Below, one piece after another: positions 27,175 through 39,983 of a stretch of 64,000 nucleotides of DNA. The stretch is from an uncultured Draconibacterium sp. (GTDB lineage Bacteria > Bacteroidota > Bacteroidia > Bacteroidales > Prolixibacteraceae), in assembly GCF_963677155.1 (NCBI RefSeq), contig NZ_OY781884.1:3034501-3098500 (forward strand), written 5' to 3'. The notes below the pieces were generated by a model that saw nothing but the letters and a program-made list of their open reading frames with translations, did not search any database and was not told the origin of the DNA. The stretch's first letter is position 1. Every line of letters begins with the position of its first letter. The position numbers and the translations under genes are program-made.

Positions 27175-29664
27175 ATGTCAAAATATTTAATCATCGGAGG
27201 AGTTGCCGGCGGTGCAACTGTGGCGGCCAGGCTGCGTCGTATAGACGAGCAGGCAGAGATCATAATTTTTGAACGCGGAGCACATATTTCATATGCAAAC
27301 TGCGGATTGCCCTATTATATCGGAGATGTTATTAAAGAGCGGGAGAAATTGCTTTTGCAAACGCCCGAAAGTTTTAAAGCCCGCTTAAATGTTGAAGTAC
27401 GGGTTTTTAACGAAGTAGTGAAAATTGATCGCGAAAAGAAGGCGGTTGTTATTCGCAATCTGGAAACCGGCGAGGAGTATACCGAAACTTACGATAAGTT
27501 GGTATTGTCGCCGGGAGCGGAACCGATCAAACCTCCGATTTCGGGGATTAAAGATTCATCGATTTTTACGCTGCGAAATGTGGCTGATACCGATAAAGTA
27601 AAGGCGTATTGTAACGAAACCCAACCTAAAAGAGCAGTGGTGGTTGGCGCCGGTTTTATCGGCCTTGAAATGGCTGAAAACCTGCACCATTTAGGAATGA
27701 AAGTGTCAATCGTGGAAATGGCCAAACAGGTAATGGCACCGCTTGATTACGAAATGGCGGCGGTAGTTCACCAGCACCTGAAAACCAAACAGGTGGAGTT
27801 CTTTCTAAAAGACGGAGTTACTTCGTTTAAACGTGAAAACGGAGTGTTGAATGTTGCCTTGCAATCAGGGCGTCAAATTGAAACTGATCTGGTAATTCTC
27901 TCGATTGGTGTAAAGCCGGAAAACAAACTGGCGCGTGAAGCCGGATTGGATCTTGCACCAAATGGCGGAATTATTGCCAATGAGTATTTGCTAAGTAACG
28001 ACGAAAACATTTATGTGTTGGGCGATGCGATGGCATTTCCTCATCCGATAACCGGAAAACTGAGCAATATTTATCTGGCTGGTCCGGCCAACAAACAAGG
28101 CCGTATTGTGGCCGACAATATCGTTAGCGGAAATACGCGCAAGTACAAAGGTGCTATTGCTACAGCAATCGCCAAAGTATTTGATATTACGGTGGCATCA
28201 ACAGGTATTCCTGAAAAAACACTGAAAAGTGAAATGATGCCTTACACGGCAAATATTATTCATGGTGCGTCGCACGCCGGTTATTATCCCGATGCTTTGC
28301 CATACACATTAAAAATTCTTTTCCATCCTGAAAACGGGAAGTTGTATGGTGCGCAAATGATCGGTTACGAAGGAGTTGATAAACGTATCGACCTTATTGC
28401 AACCGTATTGAAACAAGGTGGCAGCATCTACGATCTGCAGGATATTGAGCATGCTTACGCACCTCCGTTTTCATCGGCAAAAGATCCGGTGAACCAGGCA
28501 GGTTTTGCGGCAGAAAATATCGTTAGCGGCAAACTTAAAATCGTTAGCTGGGACGAGATTCATAACTTTCATTCGGAAAACATTGTATTGCTCGATGTTC
28601 GTACGGCTGCCGAAAATGAATTGGGAAACATTGAAGGTTCGGTGAATATTCCTGTGGATGATTTACGCGAGCGGTTAAGTGAACTTCCAAAAGACAAAAA
28701 AATAATTGTTTATTGTGGTGTTGGTTTGCGTGGCTACATTGCATGCCGTATTCTTACTCAATCGGGTTTTAGCGAAGTTTACAACCTAAGTGGCGGCTAC
28801 AAAACCTACGAGCACTCCATTTGCAAACAAAGTAACGAAGATATTTTCGAGGCCAATTACATTACCAAAAACGATCATATTTATCGCGGAAAAGCGAATA
28901 GCGAGCAGGCGATAATTGAAGGTGCGGCGGTAAAAACTATTCAGGTTGATGCCTGTGGGTTGCAGTGTCCCGGGCCAATTTTGAAGCTGAAACAGGAAAT
29001 TGAAAACATTAAGCCCGGCGAGCGTTTGGAGCAAATTTCTACCGATATGGGGTTTATGAACGATGTGAAGTCGTGGTGTAACATGACCGGTAACAAGCTG
29101 GTTTCCGTTTCGGCTGAAAAGGGTAAAGTAAAAGCCCTGATTGAAAAAGGAAAAAAGCAAGAGGAAAGCAGTGCCAAAACGAGTGCGGCACCAGCCAAAA
29201 ATAAAACCATGGTGGTTTTTAGCGACGATATGGATCGTGCACTGGCATCTTTGGTAATTGCCAATGGTGCAGCTGCCATGGGAAGTAAAGTAACATTGTT
29301 CTTCACTTTCTGGGGATTGAATGTGATTAAGAAGTCGGACAAGCCACATGTTGAAAAGGACATGATGAGCAAAATGTTTGGTTCGATGATGGCAAAAGAT
29401 GCCGGCGATCTGAAACTTTCGAAAATGAACATGATGGGAGTGGGTGCCAAAATGATGAAGAAGCGCATGTTGACCAAGAAAGTGGATTCGCTGGAAGATA
29501 TGCTTCAGACGGCCATGGAAAATGGTGTGCAAATGATTGCCTGCCAAATGTCGATGGATGTAATGGGGGTTGACAAAGAAGAATTGATGGAAGGTGTTGA
29601 AATAGGAGGTGTTGCTACTTACCTTGAGGAAGCTGACCAGTCGAATTTGAATTTGTTTATTTAG
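27175..29664 (+). CDS. Four-domain sulfur-transfer flavoprotein: CoA-disulfide-reductase-like, rhodanese, TusA, DsrE
   Basis: 829-residue cytosolic fusion. Residues 1-445 are an FAD/NAD(P)-dependent disulfide reductase of the CoA-disulfide/NADH-oxidase type: FAD motif GGVAGG (8-13), redox C43 in SYANCGLPYY, and an NAD motif near VVGAGFIGLEMAE. Residues about 460-550 are a rhodanese domain with persulfide Cys C514 in YCGVGLRG. Residues about 590-660 are a TusA domain with C598 in the CPGP motif. The remainder (about 680-829) is a DsrE/DsrF-like domain with C790. All four reactive cysteines are present, so persulfide sulfur could pass from the reductase/rhodanese to TusA and DsrE within one chain. 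The acceptor is unknown. It is monocistronic, with its own terminator. Confidence 0.92.
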   Translation: MSKYLIIGGVAGGATVAARLRRIDEQAEIIIFERGAHISYANCGLPYYIGDVIKEREKLLLQTPESFKARLNVEVRVFNEVVKIDREKKAVVIRNLETGEEYTETYDKLVLSPGAEPIKPPISGIKDSSIFTLRNVADTDKVKAYCNETQPKRAVVVGAGFIGLEMAENLHHLGMKVSIVEMAKQVMAPLDYEMAAVVHQHLKTKQVEFFLKDGVTSFKRENGVLNVALQSGRQIETDLVILSIGVKPENKLAREAGLDLAPNGGIIANEYLLSNDENIYVLGDAMAFPHPITGKLSNIYLAGPANKQGRIVADNIVSGNTRKYKGAIATAIAKVFDITVASTGIPEKTLKSEMMPYTANIIHGASHAGYYPDALPYTLKILFHPENGKLYGAQMIGYEGVDKRIDLIATVLKQGGSIYDLQDIEHAYAPPFSSAKDPVNQAGFAAENIVSGKLKIVSWDEIHNFHSENIVLLDVRTAAENELGNIEGSVNIPVDDLRERLSELPKDKKIIVYCGVGLRGYIACRILTQSGFSEVYNLSGGYKTYEHSICKQSNEDIFEANYITKNDHIYRGKANSEQAIIEGAAVKTIQVDACGLQCPGPILKLKQEIENIKPGERLEQISTDMGFMNDVKSWCNMTGNKLVSVSAEKGKVKALIEKGKKQEESSAKTSAAPAKNKTMVVFSDDMDRALASLVIANGAAAMGSKVTLFFTFWGLNVIKKSDKPHVEKDMMSKMFGSMMAKDAGDLKLSKMNMMGVGAKMMKKRMLTKKVDSLEDMLQTAMENGVQMIACQMSMDVMGVDKEELMEGVEIGGVATYLEEADQSNLNLFI

Positions 29665-29705
29665 TTATTTCTCGCGGATTACGCGAATTAACGCTGAAAT
29701 TTATT

Positions 29706-29740
29706 GAGGGCTTCACTTTTGTGGAGCCCTCAATATTTTT
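29706..29740 (+). terminator. Terminator of the sulfur-transfer fusion gene
   Basis: GAGGGCTTCAC and GTGGAGCCCTC (one wobble) around a TTTT loop, followed by AATATTTTT, 41 bases after the stop. Confidence 0.85.
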
Positions 29741-29745
29741 CGTAC

Positions 29746-29777
29746 AAAAAAAGCTGCCCAAACAGAGCAGCTTTCGT
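29746..29777 (-). terminator. Terminator of the Gfo/Idh/MocA gene
   Basis: On the minus strand AAAGCTGC and GCAGCTTT pair, followed by a long T run. It starts about 20 bases after the stop at 29796. Confidence 0.8.
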
Positions 29778-29795
29778 TTTAATATTTTCAAGGAA

Positions 29796-31199
29796 TTATT
29801 GTCTTGCAGCTTTCAATCCTTCAGTAGTAGTGTAATATTTTACAATCATATTGGGAACTTCCCATTCAGGTAATTTCCCGTCAATTAAATATTGCAGGTA
29901 TTTTTTTGTTACCTGTCCGAAATGGGCTTCGTGACCAACCTTATATTTTTCAGGAATATTCATCACCCACTTTTTGTCGCCAATCTTTTTTACTGAAATT
30001 CCGGGATAAGTTTCTGCCAAACCTGTTACGGCATTATTCAAACTTCCTGCAAACTCCATCGCATCAGCATCTGTCGCTTCAATGTAAAGTTGTGGTTTGT
30101 ACCCCTCTTCTTCACCCTGAATAATTTCGAGGTTACACTTAGTGCCACGCATAATGGAGTAGTGCGTGTCGCCAGCTCCTTCAGGCGCTTCAAAATTCCA
30201 GATTACCGATGCTTTGGCATGAACGCCTTTTAGCGTGTAATTGATCTCGCCGTTGCAATAAACTTTTAAAATATCTCCCTCAACATCTTTTTTCAGGAAC
30301 TCTGGATATTCATCAAGCGAAGTCGATTTTTTAAACATCTCCGGTGTAAGGCTAGTGGTCCAGTGTTTGGCCGAAATAATCTCTACATCTTCTTTCGAAA
30401 GAACTACCTCGGGGAAAGCTTCCCATTGAATCAAATCAACAAGGTGCGTGTTTACATCCACAATTCCTTCGCCCTGTTGTTGGGTGTCGAAATACCATGC
30501 CGGACGCTTTAACGGATTCCCTGAAACGTATTTGAAAAAGTGGTGTACACTTTCCTTGGTAATTGCCGGATTTTCGGTAGTTCCTTTCTGAAGTGTTCCA
30601 AAAACCTCGGGTAATTGCGATAATTCGCGTTGTAACATGGTTGTAATTTCATGGCGCTCGGTCATAATATCATATAGCAAAACTCCATTTTCTTCGGCCA
30701 CTTGAAACGCTTTTTCCAGCTTCGGAAATTCCTCGGGCGAAATTACCATTGGTTTGTCGGCCAGTACGTTAATTCCGGCTTCAACGGTTTTTAAAATGTA
30801 ATCGGTTTTTTTGCCGTTGTTTCCGGCTGTAACCATCACGTTTCCGGGTTTTTCTGCCAACATTTTTTCCAGGTAATCCTCACCTGTATAAACTTTTTCC
30901 ACCCACGATGTTGGGTTTTCTTCGCGAGTATTATAGCTTTCAATTCGTTTCAGATGATCCTCTACATCTACACCATCAGGAGCATAAACATTTACAACCG
31001 GATCGACCTGGTCGTACATCGATTTTTGTACCAATGCAGCATGAAAATGTCCCGGGTCGAGAGTCATGATTTTTACTTCTCCTTTTGCACCTGTAAACGT
31101 GTTTCTCTCCTTTTCAGAGTCGGTTGATTTTTGACTGCCCCCGGTGCAGGCAGAAAATAGAATTGCCAGTGTTGCAGCCACAGTTGATAGGTATTTCAT
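29796..31199 (-). CDS. Gfo/Idh/MocA-family oxidoreductase, lipoprotein-type
   Basis: 467-residue predicted oxidoreductase with a lipoprotein signal (C18 after ILFSA), which is unusual for an NAD(P)-dependent family and suggests periplasmic location. After a linker the Rossmann part runs from about 40 (IMTLDPGHFHAALV) to about 175, with LADKPMVI in place of the usual EKP motif. The C-terminal alpha/beta sheet domain carries DVNTHLVDLIQW, equivalent to the catalytic H-x-x-D region. It matches the Bacteroidota group with a 'putative oxidoreductase C-terminal' domain. A full GxGxxG cofactor loop is not evident, so cofactor use is uncertain. It is adjacent to glycan-active genes and likely modifies a sugar. 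Confidence 0.75.
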   Translation of the reverse strand: MKYLSTVAATLAILFSACTGGSQKSTDSEKERNTFTGAKGEVKIMTLDPGHFHAALVQKSMYDQVDPVVNVYAPDGVDVEDHLKRIESYNTREENPTSWVEKVYTGEDYLEKMLAEKPGNVMVTAGNNGKKTDYILKTVEAGINVLADKPMVISPEEFPKLEKAFQVAEENGVLLYDIMTERHEITTMLQRELSQLPEVFGTLQKGTTENPAITKESVHHFFKYVSGNPLKRPAWYFDTQQQGEGIVDVNTHLVDLIQWEAFPEVVLSKEDVEIISAKHWTTSLTPEMFKKSTSLDEYPEFLKKDVEGDILKVYCNGEINYTLKGVHAKASVIWNFEAPEGAGDTHYSIMRGTKCNLEIIQGEEEGYKPQLYIEATDADAMEFAGSLNNAVTGLAETYPGISVKKIGDKKWVMNIPEKYKVGHEAHFGQVTKKYLQYLIDGKLPEWEVPNMIVKYYTTTEGLKAARQ

Positions 31200-31360
31200 G
31201 AAGTATTTGTATTAGTTATTAGATTTCCGTTGGGTACACGCAAAATTATACTTTTAATTGTGTTTCGAAAGCAAATGGGCAAAAAGAAGTTGTAAAAGAA
31301 AAAGCATTCACATCATCCGCGACCAATATCAATTTTCATCAATCTTGAATCAATCAGCAC

Positions 31361-32698
31361 TTAAGGCTCAACGTAGTATTTTATGCTGCAATCGTAATTG
31401 GTGTAATGAATATATTTATTGTTTTCCATCCATAAAACTACTGTTTTCGAATCTTTTGGTTGATAACGGGGTATGTATGGACGAACGTTATCGAGTGTTG
31501 AATTTTGCGTAATTGGTTCAATATTCCAGGAATTTCCTCCGTTTGTAGTGGTACGCTTTTCAATTTCAAAAACTCCGTTTATCTCGCGCGACAGGTAAAT
31601 CTCGTTGGGTTTATTCGGGTTTAAAGTCATGTTGCCCATGTAGTGCGGTTCGCGCTCTGTTTCTCCTTCGGGTGTTTGCGGAAACCATTTGCCGGCTTTG
31701 CAGATTTCGTGGTCTTCCCATGTTTTTGTGTCGGCATTGTACCAGGCGTAATAGTAACGATGATCGGTTTCCTGCGGATGACGTGTGTACAAAATGTAAG
31801 GTGTTCCATCCTTTTCCACCACATCGCAAATCCAGGCACGTCCATGTTCTTCGTCGGCTTTGTACACTACCGATGCATCCTTAACCTGAAATGGCAATCC
31901 GCTGAGGTCGCAAATTTTTGTGCCGTCAGCTTTCCAGAATGCACCTTTCTCGTAATAGCAATAATAAACCGAGTTGGTGGGTTCAACGCGCGGATGCCCG
32001 TCGGTAAATATCATATGGATTTTTGATTTTCCATCGGAATAATATTTTACGTAAGGCCGGTTACCGGAAGTAAACGGAACATCGCTCATTAACACATATT
32101 GTTTGTTCCATGTTTTGCCATTATCATCCGAAATAATCATGTTGGGTTTAAATCCGATCCAGCGTCCAAAAACAAACAGTTTGTTATCCTCTTGGCTTAA
32201 TATAACTGGATTGGCATAAGTAAAAGTTTCTCTCGGAAATTTCTTGAGCAGCTCTTCGTTTGTAGGTTTAAAAACCACATTCTTACCAAAACTATCAATA
32301 TCAGTGCCGTTTGTAGTTGTATTGCTCAAAATGCCTTTACCCGTTGAGTGCCAGGAGAACATAGTGAGAATGTTGCCATTTGGAAGTTTTGTAAATGCAG
32401 GATTATCATGATCGTCGAATTCAAACTGCGGATATATGTTATTAAATTTTGCTTCTTTGGTTTCCGGGTTTAAGGAAGCCACTTCTATCGATCCGTCTTT
32501 TTTTACCCAACCGGTAACGATTTTGTCGGCATCGGTATAAATTGCACGCGGATCAGAGAACCAGCACCAGGCACCATCATCACAGAGTGTATGAATAGTT
32601 GGAGTTTGTTGTGTTGTTTCAGTGTTTTTTTTCGCAGAGGAGTTGCATGCGAACAGAAATACAAGCGAAAGAACTGGTAACAGAAGAATAGGTTTCAT
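31361..32698 (-). CDS. BNR_4-family (ulvan-lyase PL24/PL25-like) lipoprotein
   Basis: 445-residue lipoprotein. The start at 32698 yields MKPILLLP... with lipid-attachment C18 (LFLFAC); an ATG seven codons upstream is less likely. The seven-bladed propeller begins with DDGAWCWFSDPRA, a hallmark shared by BNR_4 proteins, which include the ulvan lyases of PL24/PL25. Further family segments are DDHDNPAF, YANPVIL, GNRPYVKYYSDGKSKIHMIFTDGHPR and a late SREINGVFE. Lyase activity needs specific His/Tyr/Arg residues that I cannot align by eye, so 'lyase' is a hypothesis and 'BNR_4 propeller' is the secure part. It is divergent from the GH2 gene; the two plus the Gfo/Idh gene form a small glycan cluster without SusC/D. 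Confidence 0.78.
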   Translation of the reverse strand: MKPILLLPVLSLVFLFACNSSAKKNTETTQQTPTIHTLCDDGAWCWFSDPRAIYTDADKIVTGWVKKDGSIEVASLNPETKEAKFNNIYPQFEFDDHDNPAFTKLPNGNILTMFSWHSTGKGILSNTTTNGTDIDSFGKNVVFKPTNEELLKKFPRETFTYANPVILSQEDNKLFVFGRWIGFKPNMIISDDNGKTWNKQYVLMSDVPFTSGNRPYVKYYSDGKSKIHMIFTDGHPRVEPTNSVYYCYYEKGAFWKADGTKICDLSGLPFQVKDASVVYKADEEHGRAWICDVVEKDGTPYILYTRHPQETDHRYYYAWYNADTKTWEDHEICKAGKWFPQTPEGETEREPHYMGNMTLNPNKPNEIYLSREINGVFEIEKRTTTNGGNSWNIEPITQNSTLDNVRPYIPRYQPKDSKTVVLWMENNKYIHYTNYDCSIKYYVEP

Positions 32699-32783
32699 GA
32701 TAAATATTTTGGGAGTCAAAGTTATTAAATCGTACTTTTCTACTTTGATTCAGGATTATCAAATTTTCCATTTTTTCTGTTAA

Positions 32784-36629
<3,846 letters not shown>

Positions 36630-36641
36630 ATACGTAATGTT

Positions 36642-36680
36642 GTGATGGTCACACTCTAAGTGAGACTATCACTGTTTTGT
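36642..36680. terminator. Hairpin between convergent GH2 and queG genes
   Basis: 14-bp stem GTGATGGTCACACT / AGTGAGACTATCAC with a CTA loop, one mismatch and one wobble (36642-36672), followed on the plus strand by TGTTTTGT. It lies between convergent genes and may stop both. Confidence 0.6.
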
Positions 36681-36688
36681 ATAAATGG

Positions 36689-37612
36689 TTAAGAGTTGAG
36701 GTCTTTCAAAAACTGCAAATTCCGCAACAATCCTTTGTAACCGGTGCGTTTTACCGCCGAGTTTTTAAAAAGCTCGTTAAACAGCGGGCGTTCCATATTT
36801 TCCCAATCCTGTTTTTGCAGTGTTAAAAGTTTGGGGTGAGGTTTCAACCCGGCTTCGTTGTGTGGTTCCGATTTTAAATTCCACGGACATACATCCTGGC
36901 AGATATCGCAGCCAAATACCCGGTTTTCAAACTGGCCTTTCAAGTTGTCATCCATTTCACCCCGCACTTCAATGGTTTGGTACGAAATACATTTGCGGGC
37001 ATCAACTACCCGCTCGTCAACAATGGCTTTTGTGGGGCAGGCATCAATACATTTTGTGCATCGCCCGCAGTGGTCGCGCACTAGTTTCGGGTCGTCGTAC
37101 GGCAGCTCAATATCGATGATCAGTTCGCCAATAAAAAAGAAACTGCCATGTTCCGGCGAGATGAGGTTGCTGTTTTTTCCTACCCACCCAAGACCTGCTT
37201 TTCGTGCCCAGGCTCGCTCTAAAACCGGCGCTGAATCAACAAAAGGCCGCCCTGAGCAAGGTGTTATTTCTTGCTGAATAAATTGAAGCAGCTCCTTCAG
37301 TTTGTCTTTCATTACAAAATGATAGTCGGTACCGTAGGCGTATTTTGAAAGTACAGGCGCTGTTGGATCATCCTGTGTTGATTCAGGGAAATAGTTCAGC
37401 AGCACAACAATAATGGTTTTGGCATTCTCAACCAACAACGACGGATTTAAACGCTTGTCGACATTACGGTTCATGTAGCCCATTTCGCCATGCATATCGT
37501 TTTCGAGCCAGGCTTTCAGGCGCGGTTCTTCTTCTTCCAAGAACGAAATTGGAAGAATGGCATGGTCGAGAAATCCGAGCGATTGGATTTTATGTTTTAG
37601 TTGCTGCAGCAT
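36689..37612 (-). CDS. queG: Epoxyqueuosine reductase
   Basis: 307-residue cobalamin- and iron-sulfur-dependent enzyme that reduces epoxyqueuosine to queuosine in the wobble position of GUN tRNAs, the last step of queuosine synthesis. The catalytic Asp is D126 in VDSAP, and the signature LERAWARKAGLGWVGKN follows. Two 4Fe-4S clusters are supported by C182, C185, C188, C192 and C208, C235, C238, C242. Length is slightly below that of QueG proteins with a C-terminal HEAT repeat, which this one lacks, as usual in Bacteroidota. It is convergent with GH2 and divergent from the Ppx/GppA gene. No other queuosine gene is in the window. Confidence 0.95.
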   Translation of the reverse strand: MLQQLKHKIQSLGFLDHAILPISFLEEEEPRLKAWLENDMHGEMGYMNRNVDKRLNPSLLVENAKTIIVVLLNYFPESTQDDPTAPVLSKYAYGTDYHFVMKDKLKELLQFIQQEITPCSGRPFVDSAPVLERAWARKAGLGWVGKNSNLISPEHGSFFFIGELIIDIELPYDDPKLVRDHCGRCTKCIDACPTKAIVDERVVDARKCISYQTIEVRGEMDDNLKGQFENRVFGCDICQDVCPWNLKSEPHNEAGLKPHPKLLTLQKQDWENMERPLFNELFKNSAVKRTGYKGLLRNLQFLKDLNS

Positions 37613-37771
37613 ACTATAATGTTGTTGTGCAAAATAATATAATCAACCAGAACTAAAAAATAGCTGGTGCAGATCATTATTCGGGGAGCCCGCATGAAAT
37701 ACTAAGAAAGCTTTGGATATTATGGCAAAGGTGTCTTAATTTGTCGCCATTCAACATTTCAAAATTATTTT

Positions 37772-38689
37772 ATGCGCATTGCTGTTATCGATTTAGGAAC
37801 AAACACCTGCAACCTGCTTATTGCCGAAATAAATAGTACAGAGTACAACCTTTTGCACCAAAGCAAGGAAATGGTAAAGCTGGGTGACGGAAAAATCAGG
37901 GATAACCAAATTAGTGATGAAGCGACTTTTAGGACGAAGGCAGCGTTTATTTCGCATAAAAAGGTGATGGATACTTTTGGTGTTGATGAGATAAGAGTAT
38001 TGGCGACATCGGCGGTACGAACTGCCGATAATAAGGCCGAGTTTGTAGCCGCAATTGAAAAGATTTGCGATTGTTCTGTTGAAGTTATTTCCGGAGAGCG
38101 CGAAGCTGAGCTTATCTTTAAAGGTGTTTTGCTGGCTTTCATAAAAATTGAATTTCCTTCTGTAATTCTGGACATTGGAGGTGGCAGCAACGAGCTGATA
38201 TTAACTGACAAGGAAGCAATTCTTTGGAAAGAAAGCCGACCAACAGGCATGTCGAGGATCATTAACTCGTTTGATCTTTCTGATCCGATTACTGATGAAC
38301 AAGTTCGTAAACTTCAGCAGTTTTTTGCATCAGAACATCAAACGGCAATTCGGAATTGTACAGAAAAGAATGTTGCTACTTTAATCGGCTGTTCGGGTGC
38401 CTTTGATACGATTGCCGATATGATTGATGAGGTTAATCCGGGAGAGAAACAACGGGTGACAAAGATAGTTTCGCTGGAGGAATTCTATGCCGTTTATAAA
38501 AAATTGCTGCAATCAACCCGCGACGAACGTTTGCAAATGAAAGGTATGGATTATATGCGTGTTGACCTGATTGTGCCGGCTGTAATCTTGATTGAAACGC
38601 TGATTTCTTCAATTGGAATTAAACAGATCATACAAACCGATTTTGCTTTGCGCGAAGGCGTGTTGTACGAACTTTTAGCTGCTAAATAA
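37772..38689 (+). CDS. Ppx/GppA-family exopolyphosphatase/pppGpp phosphatase
   Basis: 305-residue ASKHA-fold phosphatase. The phosphate-1 loop VIDLGTNTCNLLIAE is at the N-terminus, ATSAVRTADN and GEREAELIFKGV in the middle, and the second glycine-rich loop LDIGGGSNELIL near 130. Family members hydrolyse polyphosphate or convert pppGpp to ppGpp. At this length it lacks the C-terminal HD domain of E. coli Ppx/GppA, which is common in Bacteroidota. Its stop codon abuts the stop of the amrS remnant on the other strand with no base between. Which substrate it prefers cannot be read. Confidence 0.9.
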   Translation: MRIAVIDLGTNTCNLLIAEINSTEYNLLHQSKEMVKLGDGKIRDNQISDEATFRTKAAFISHKKVMDTFGVDEIRVLATSAVRTADNKAEFVAAIEKICDCSVEVISGEREAELIFKGVLLAFIKIEFPSVILDIGGGSNELILTDKEAILWKESRPTGMSRIINSFDLSDPITDEQVRKLQQFFASEHQTAIRNCTEKNVATLIGCSGAFDTIADMIDEVNPGEKQRVTKIVSLEEFYAVYKKLLQSTRDERLQMKGMDYMRVDLIVPAVILIETLISSIGIKQIIQTDFALREGVLYELLAAK

Positions 38690-38950
38690 TTATAGAGCGA
38701 AAGTTTCACATTTCGTACATTCCCTTTCGGCATTAAGATTTGTGATTTCTGTATTATAACGGTTTCTTGAAATAAACGGCGCATTACAATTCGTACAATA
38801 AGTGGTTGATCGTTTCTGGTTACTAACATTTTCCAAATAAACATGTTTTAGTTGTGTTTTGGCCACATCGTACAACTTCGTTAAAGCTTTTAGTGGAGTG
38901 GCGGGTATGTTTAACTGGTATTGCGGATAGTAGCGCGAAAGATGAAGCGG
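38690..38950 (-). pseudogene. 3' remnant of an AmmeMemoRadiSam radical SAM gene (amrS-like)
   Basis: The minus strand reads continuously from PLHLSRYYPQYQ, through TPLKALTKLYDVAK and HVYLENV, to a Cys pair (YCTNC) and a final CTKC, about 86 residues. This is the expected C-terminal part of AmrS proteins (HFSRFHPxY, TPxETLxxAYxIAK, YVYxGNV, NTYCPNCGxLLIxR). A TAA lies two codons before the first matching residue and nothing upstream continues the protein, because the XRE-S24 gene ends at 39005. The radical SAM core is therefore missing. No partner amrA/amrB gene is seen. Similarity is judged by eye, but several motifs agree in order. Confidence 0.7.
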
Positions 38951-39004
38951 AACTTATATTATATAACTTTTTAAAGTTACGAAAGGAAAGCGAGAGTAGT
39001 TTCT

Positions 39005-39811
39005 TTAGTCTTGTCCAATTTTTGATCCGAGCTTTTTGATGGCCTGTTGCATGTTGTCTATTTGTTTCATCAGCACATTAATGTCCGACTCCGGCTCTGG
39101 GATACTGGAGTTTAGGTAGCACACAAATTTCCATACTTCGGTAACATCGCCAATTGGGATATCGTACGGTTTAAATGTTTTGTTCAGCGAAATAAGGTTC
39201 AGCGAATGTTCGGAATCAATGTTGTTTTGAACCACTTTAAAAACAATACCTTCGTCGCGCGTAACAACAATATAAGCTTCTTTGCTTTTAATGTTGTAGA
39301 AGTCCTGAATGAATTCGCCAATTATGATCGATCCGGCGGGGATGGGCAACATCGAGTCGCCTTCGATGGTAAAAGCCCGGTATTTCTTTTCTTTCGACAA
39401 AAACGGCAACTGAAAAACCGGAAGTTTTCCGATGTATTCCGGGTCGGCAAAACAATTTACATAACCGGCTTTAGTTTTTTCGTTTACAAACTCAATATTG
39501 TCGTTGTTGTCCGAATCAACAGTCGTCGCAATTACCCGCAATTTCGAGCCGCGTATGAATACATCAAATCCATTTTGCAGATCGGTGAACTGACTTTCTG
39601 ATAATTGTTGCATATCAATATTAATCAGTGTGTCGATGGCGATGCCAAAATATTTCGAAAAAGTCTGAAGGTGTGAAACCGTAGGTTGGCTAATCTCATT
39701 TTCGAGGGCATTTACCGAAGTTCGTTTTAACTTCAGCGCTATAGCCACCTCGTTTTGTGTACGTTTTTTTCTTTTTCGTAACAGCTTGATATTCTTTCCA
39801 AAGAAGTTCAT
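39005..39811 (-). CDS. XRE-family repressor with S24 (LexA-like) protease domain
   Basis: 268-residue DNA-binding regulator. Residues about 7-62 form a HTH_3 domain (TQNEVAIALKLKRTSVNALEN). Residues about 115-225 are an S24 domain with nucleophile S153 (GDSMLPIPAG) and general base K192 (VFKVV). An Ala-Gly pair (A115-G116, KAGYVNCFADPEY) lies 38 residues before S153, where LexA-type proteins cut themselves, so RecA-stimulated self-cleavage is plausible. The C-terminus is a short coiled coil (MKQIDNMQQAIKKL). It is divergent from the radical SAM/DUF4130 pair; palindromic GATAAT sites lie between them, suggesting autoregulation and control of those genes by DNA damage. Confidence 0.88.
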   Translation of the reverse strand: MNFFGKNIKLLRKRKKRTQNEVAIALKLKRTSVNALENEISQPTVSHLQTFSKYFGIAIDTLINIDMQQLSESQFTDLQNGFDVFIRGSKLRVIATTVDSDNNDNIEFVNEKTKAGYVNCFADPEYIGKLPVFQLPFLSKEKKYRAFTIEGDSMLPIPAGSIIIGEFIQDFYNIKSKEAYIVVTRDEGIVFKVVQNNIDSEHSLNLISLNKTFKPYDIPIGDVTEVWKFVCYLNSSIPEPESDINVLMKQIDNMQQAIKKLGSKIGQD

Positions 39812-39830
39812 GTGGGAAAAATTATTTCTT

Positions 39831-39838
39831 CAAAAGTA
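39831..39838 (-). promoter_or_regulatory. Putative -7 box for the XRE-S24 gene
   Basis: TACTTTTG on the minus strand matches TAnnTTTG, 20 bases before the start codon. No clear -33 TTG was found. Confidence 0.35.
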
Positions 39839-39877
39839 AAAAATATTCTTGCAGTTTAAAAAGAAATGATTAGTTTA

Positions 39878-39931
39878 TTATCGATTAGTGTGATAATATA
39901 ATTATCAAAAAAATAGTTAATTCAGATAATC
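39878..39931. promoter_or_regulatory. Candidate operator array with TTATC/GATAAT palindromes
   Basis: In the divergent intergenic region GATAATATAATTATC (39892-39906) is a perfect 6-3-6 palindrome. TTATC at 39878 pairs with the GATAA at 39892, and another GATAATC starts at 39925. Repeated half-sites next to a HTH repressor suggest its binding sites. The DNA is AT-rich, so chance is not excluded. Confidence 0.45.
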
Positions 39932-39983
39932 ATATTTCCTTAATGTTCCTAAATGTTTAACCCCAAAATGAACTGAGGTTCCT

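Noticed and set aside
28786-29547. 253-codon minus-strand ORF opposite the TusA/DsrE part of the fusion
   Set aside because: Antisense shadow of a well-supported coding frame; its residues are His/Phe-rich, as expected when Met/Lys/Glu-rich coding sequence is read backwards.
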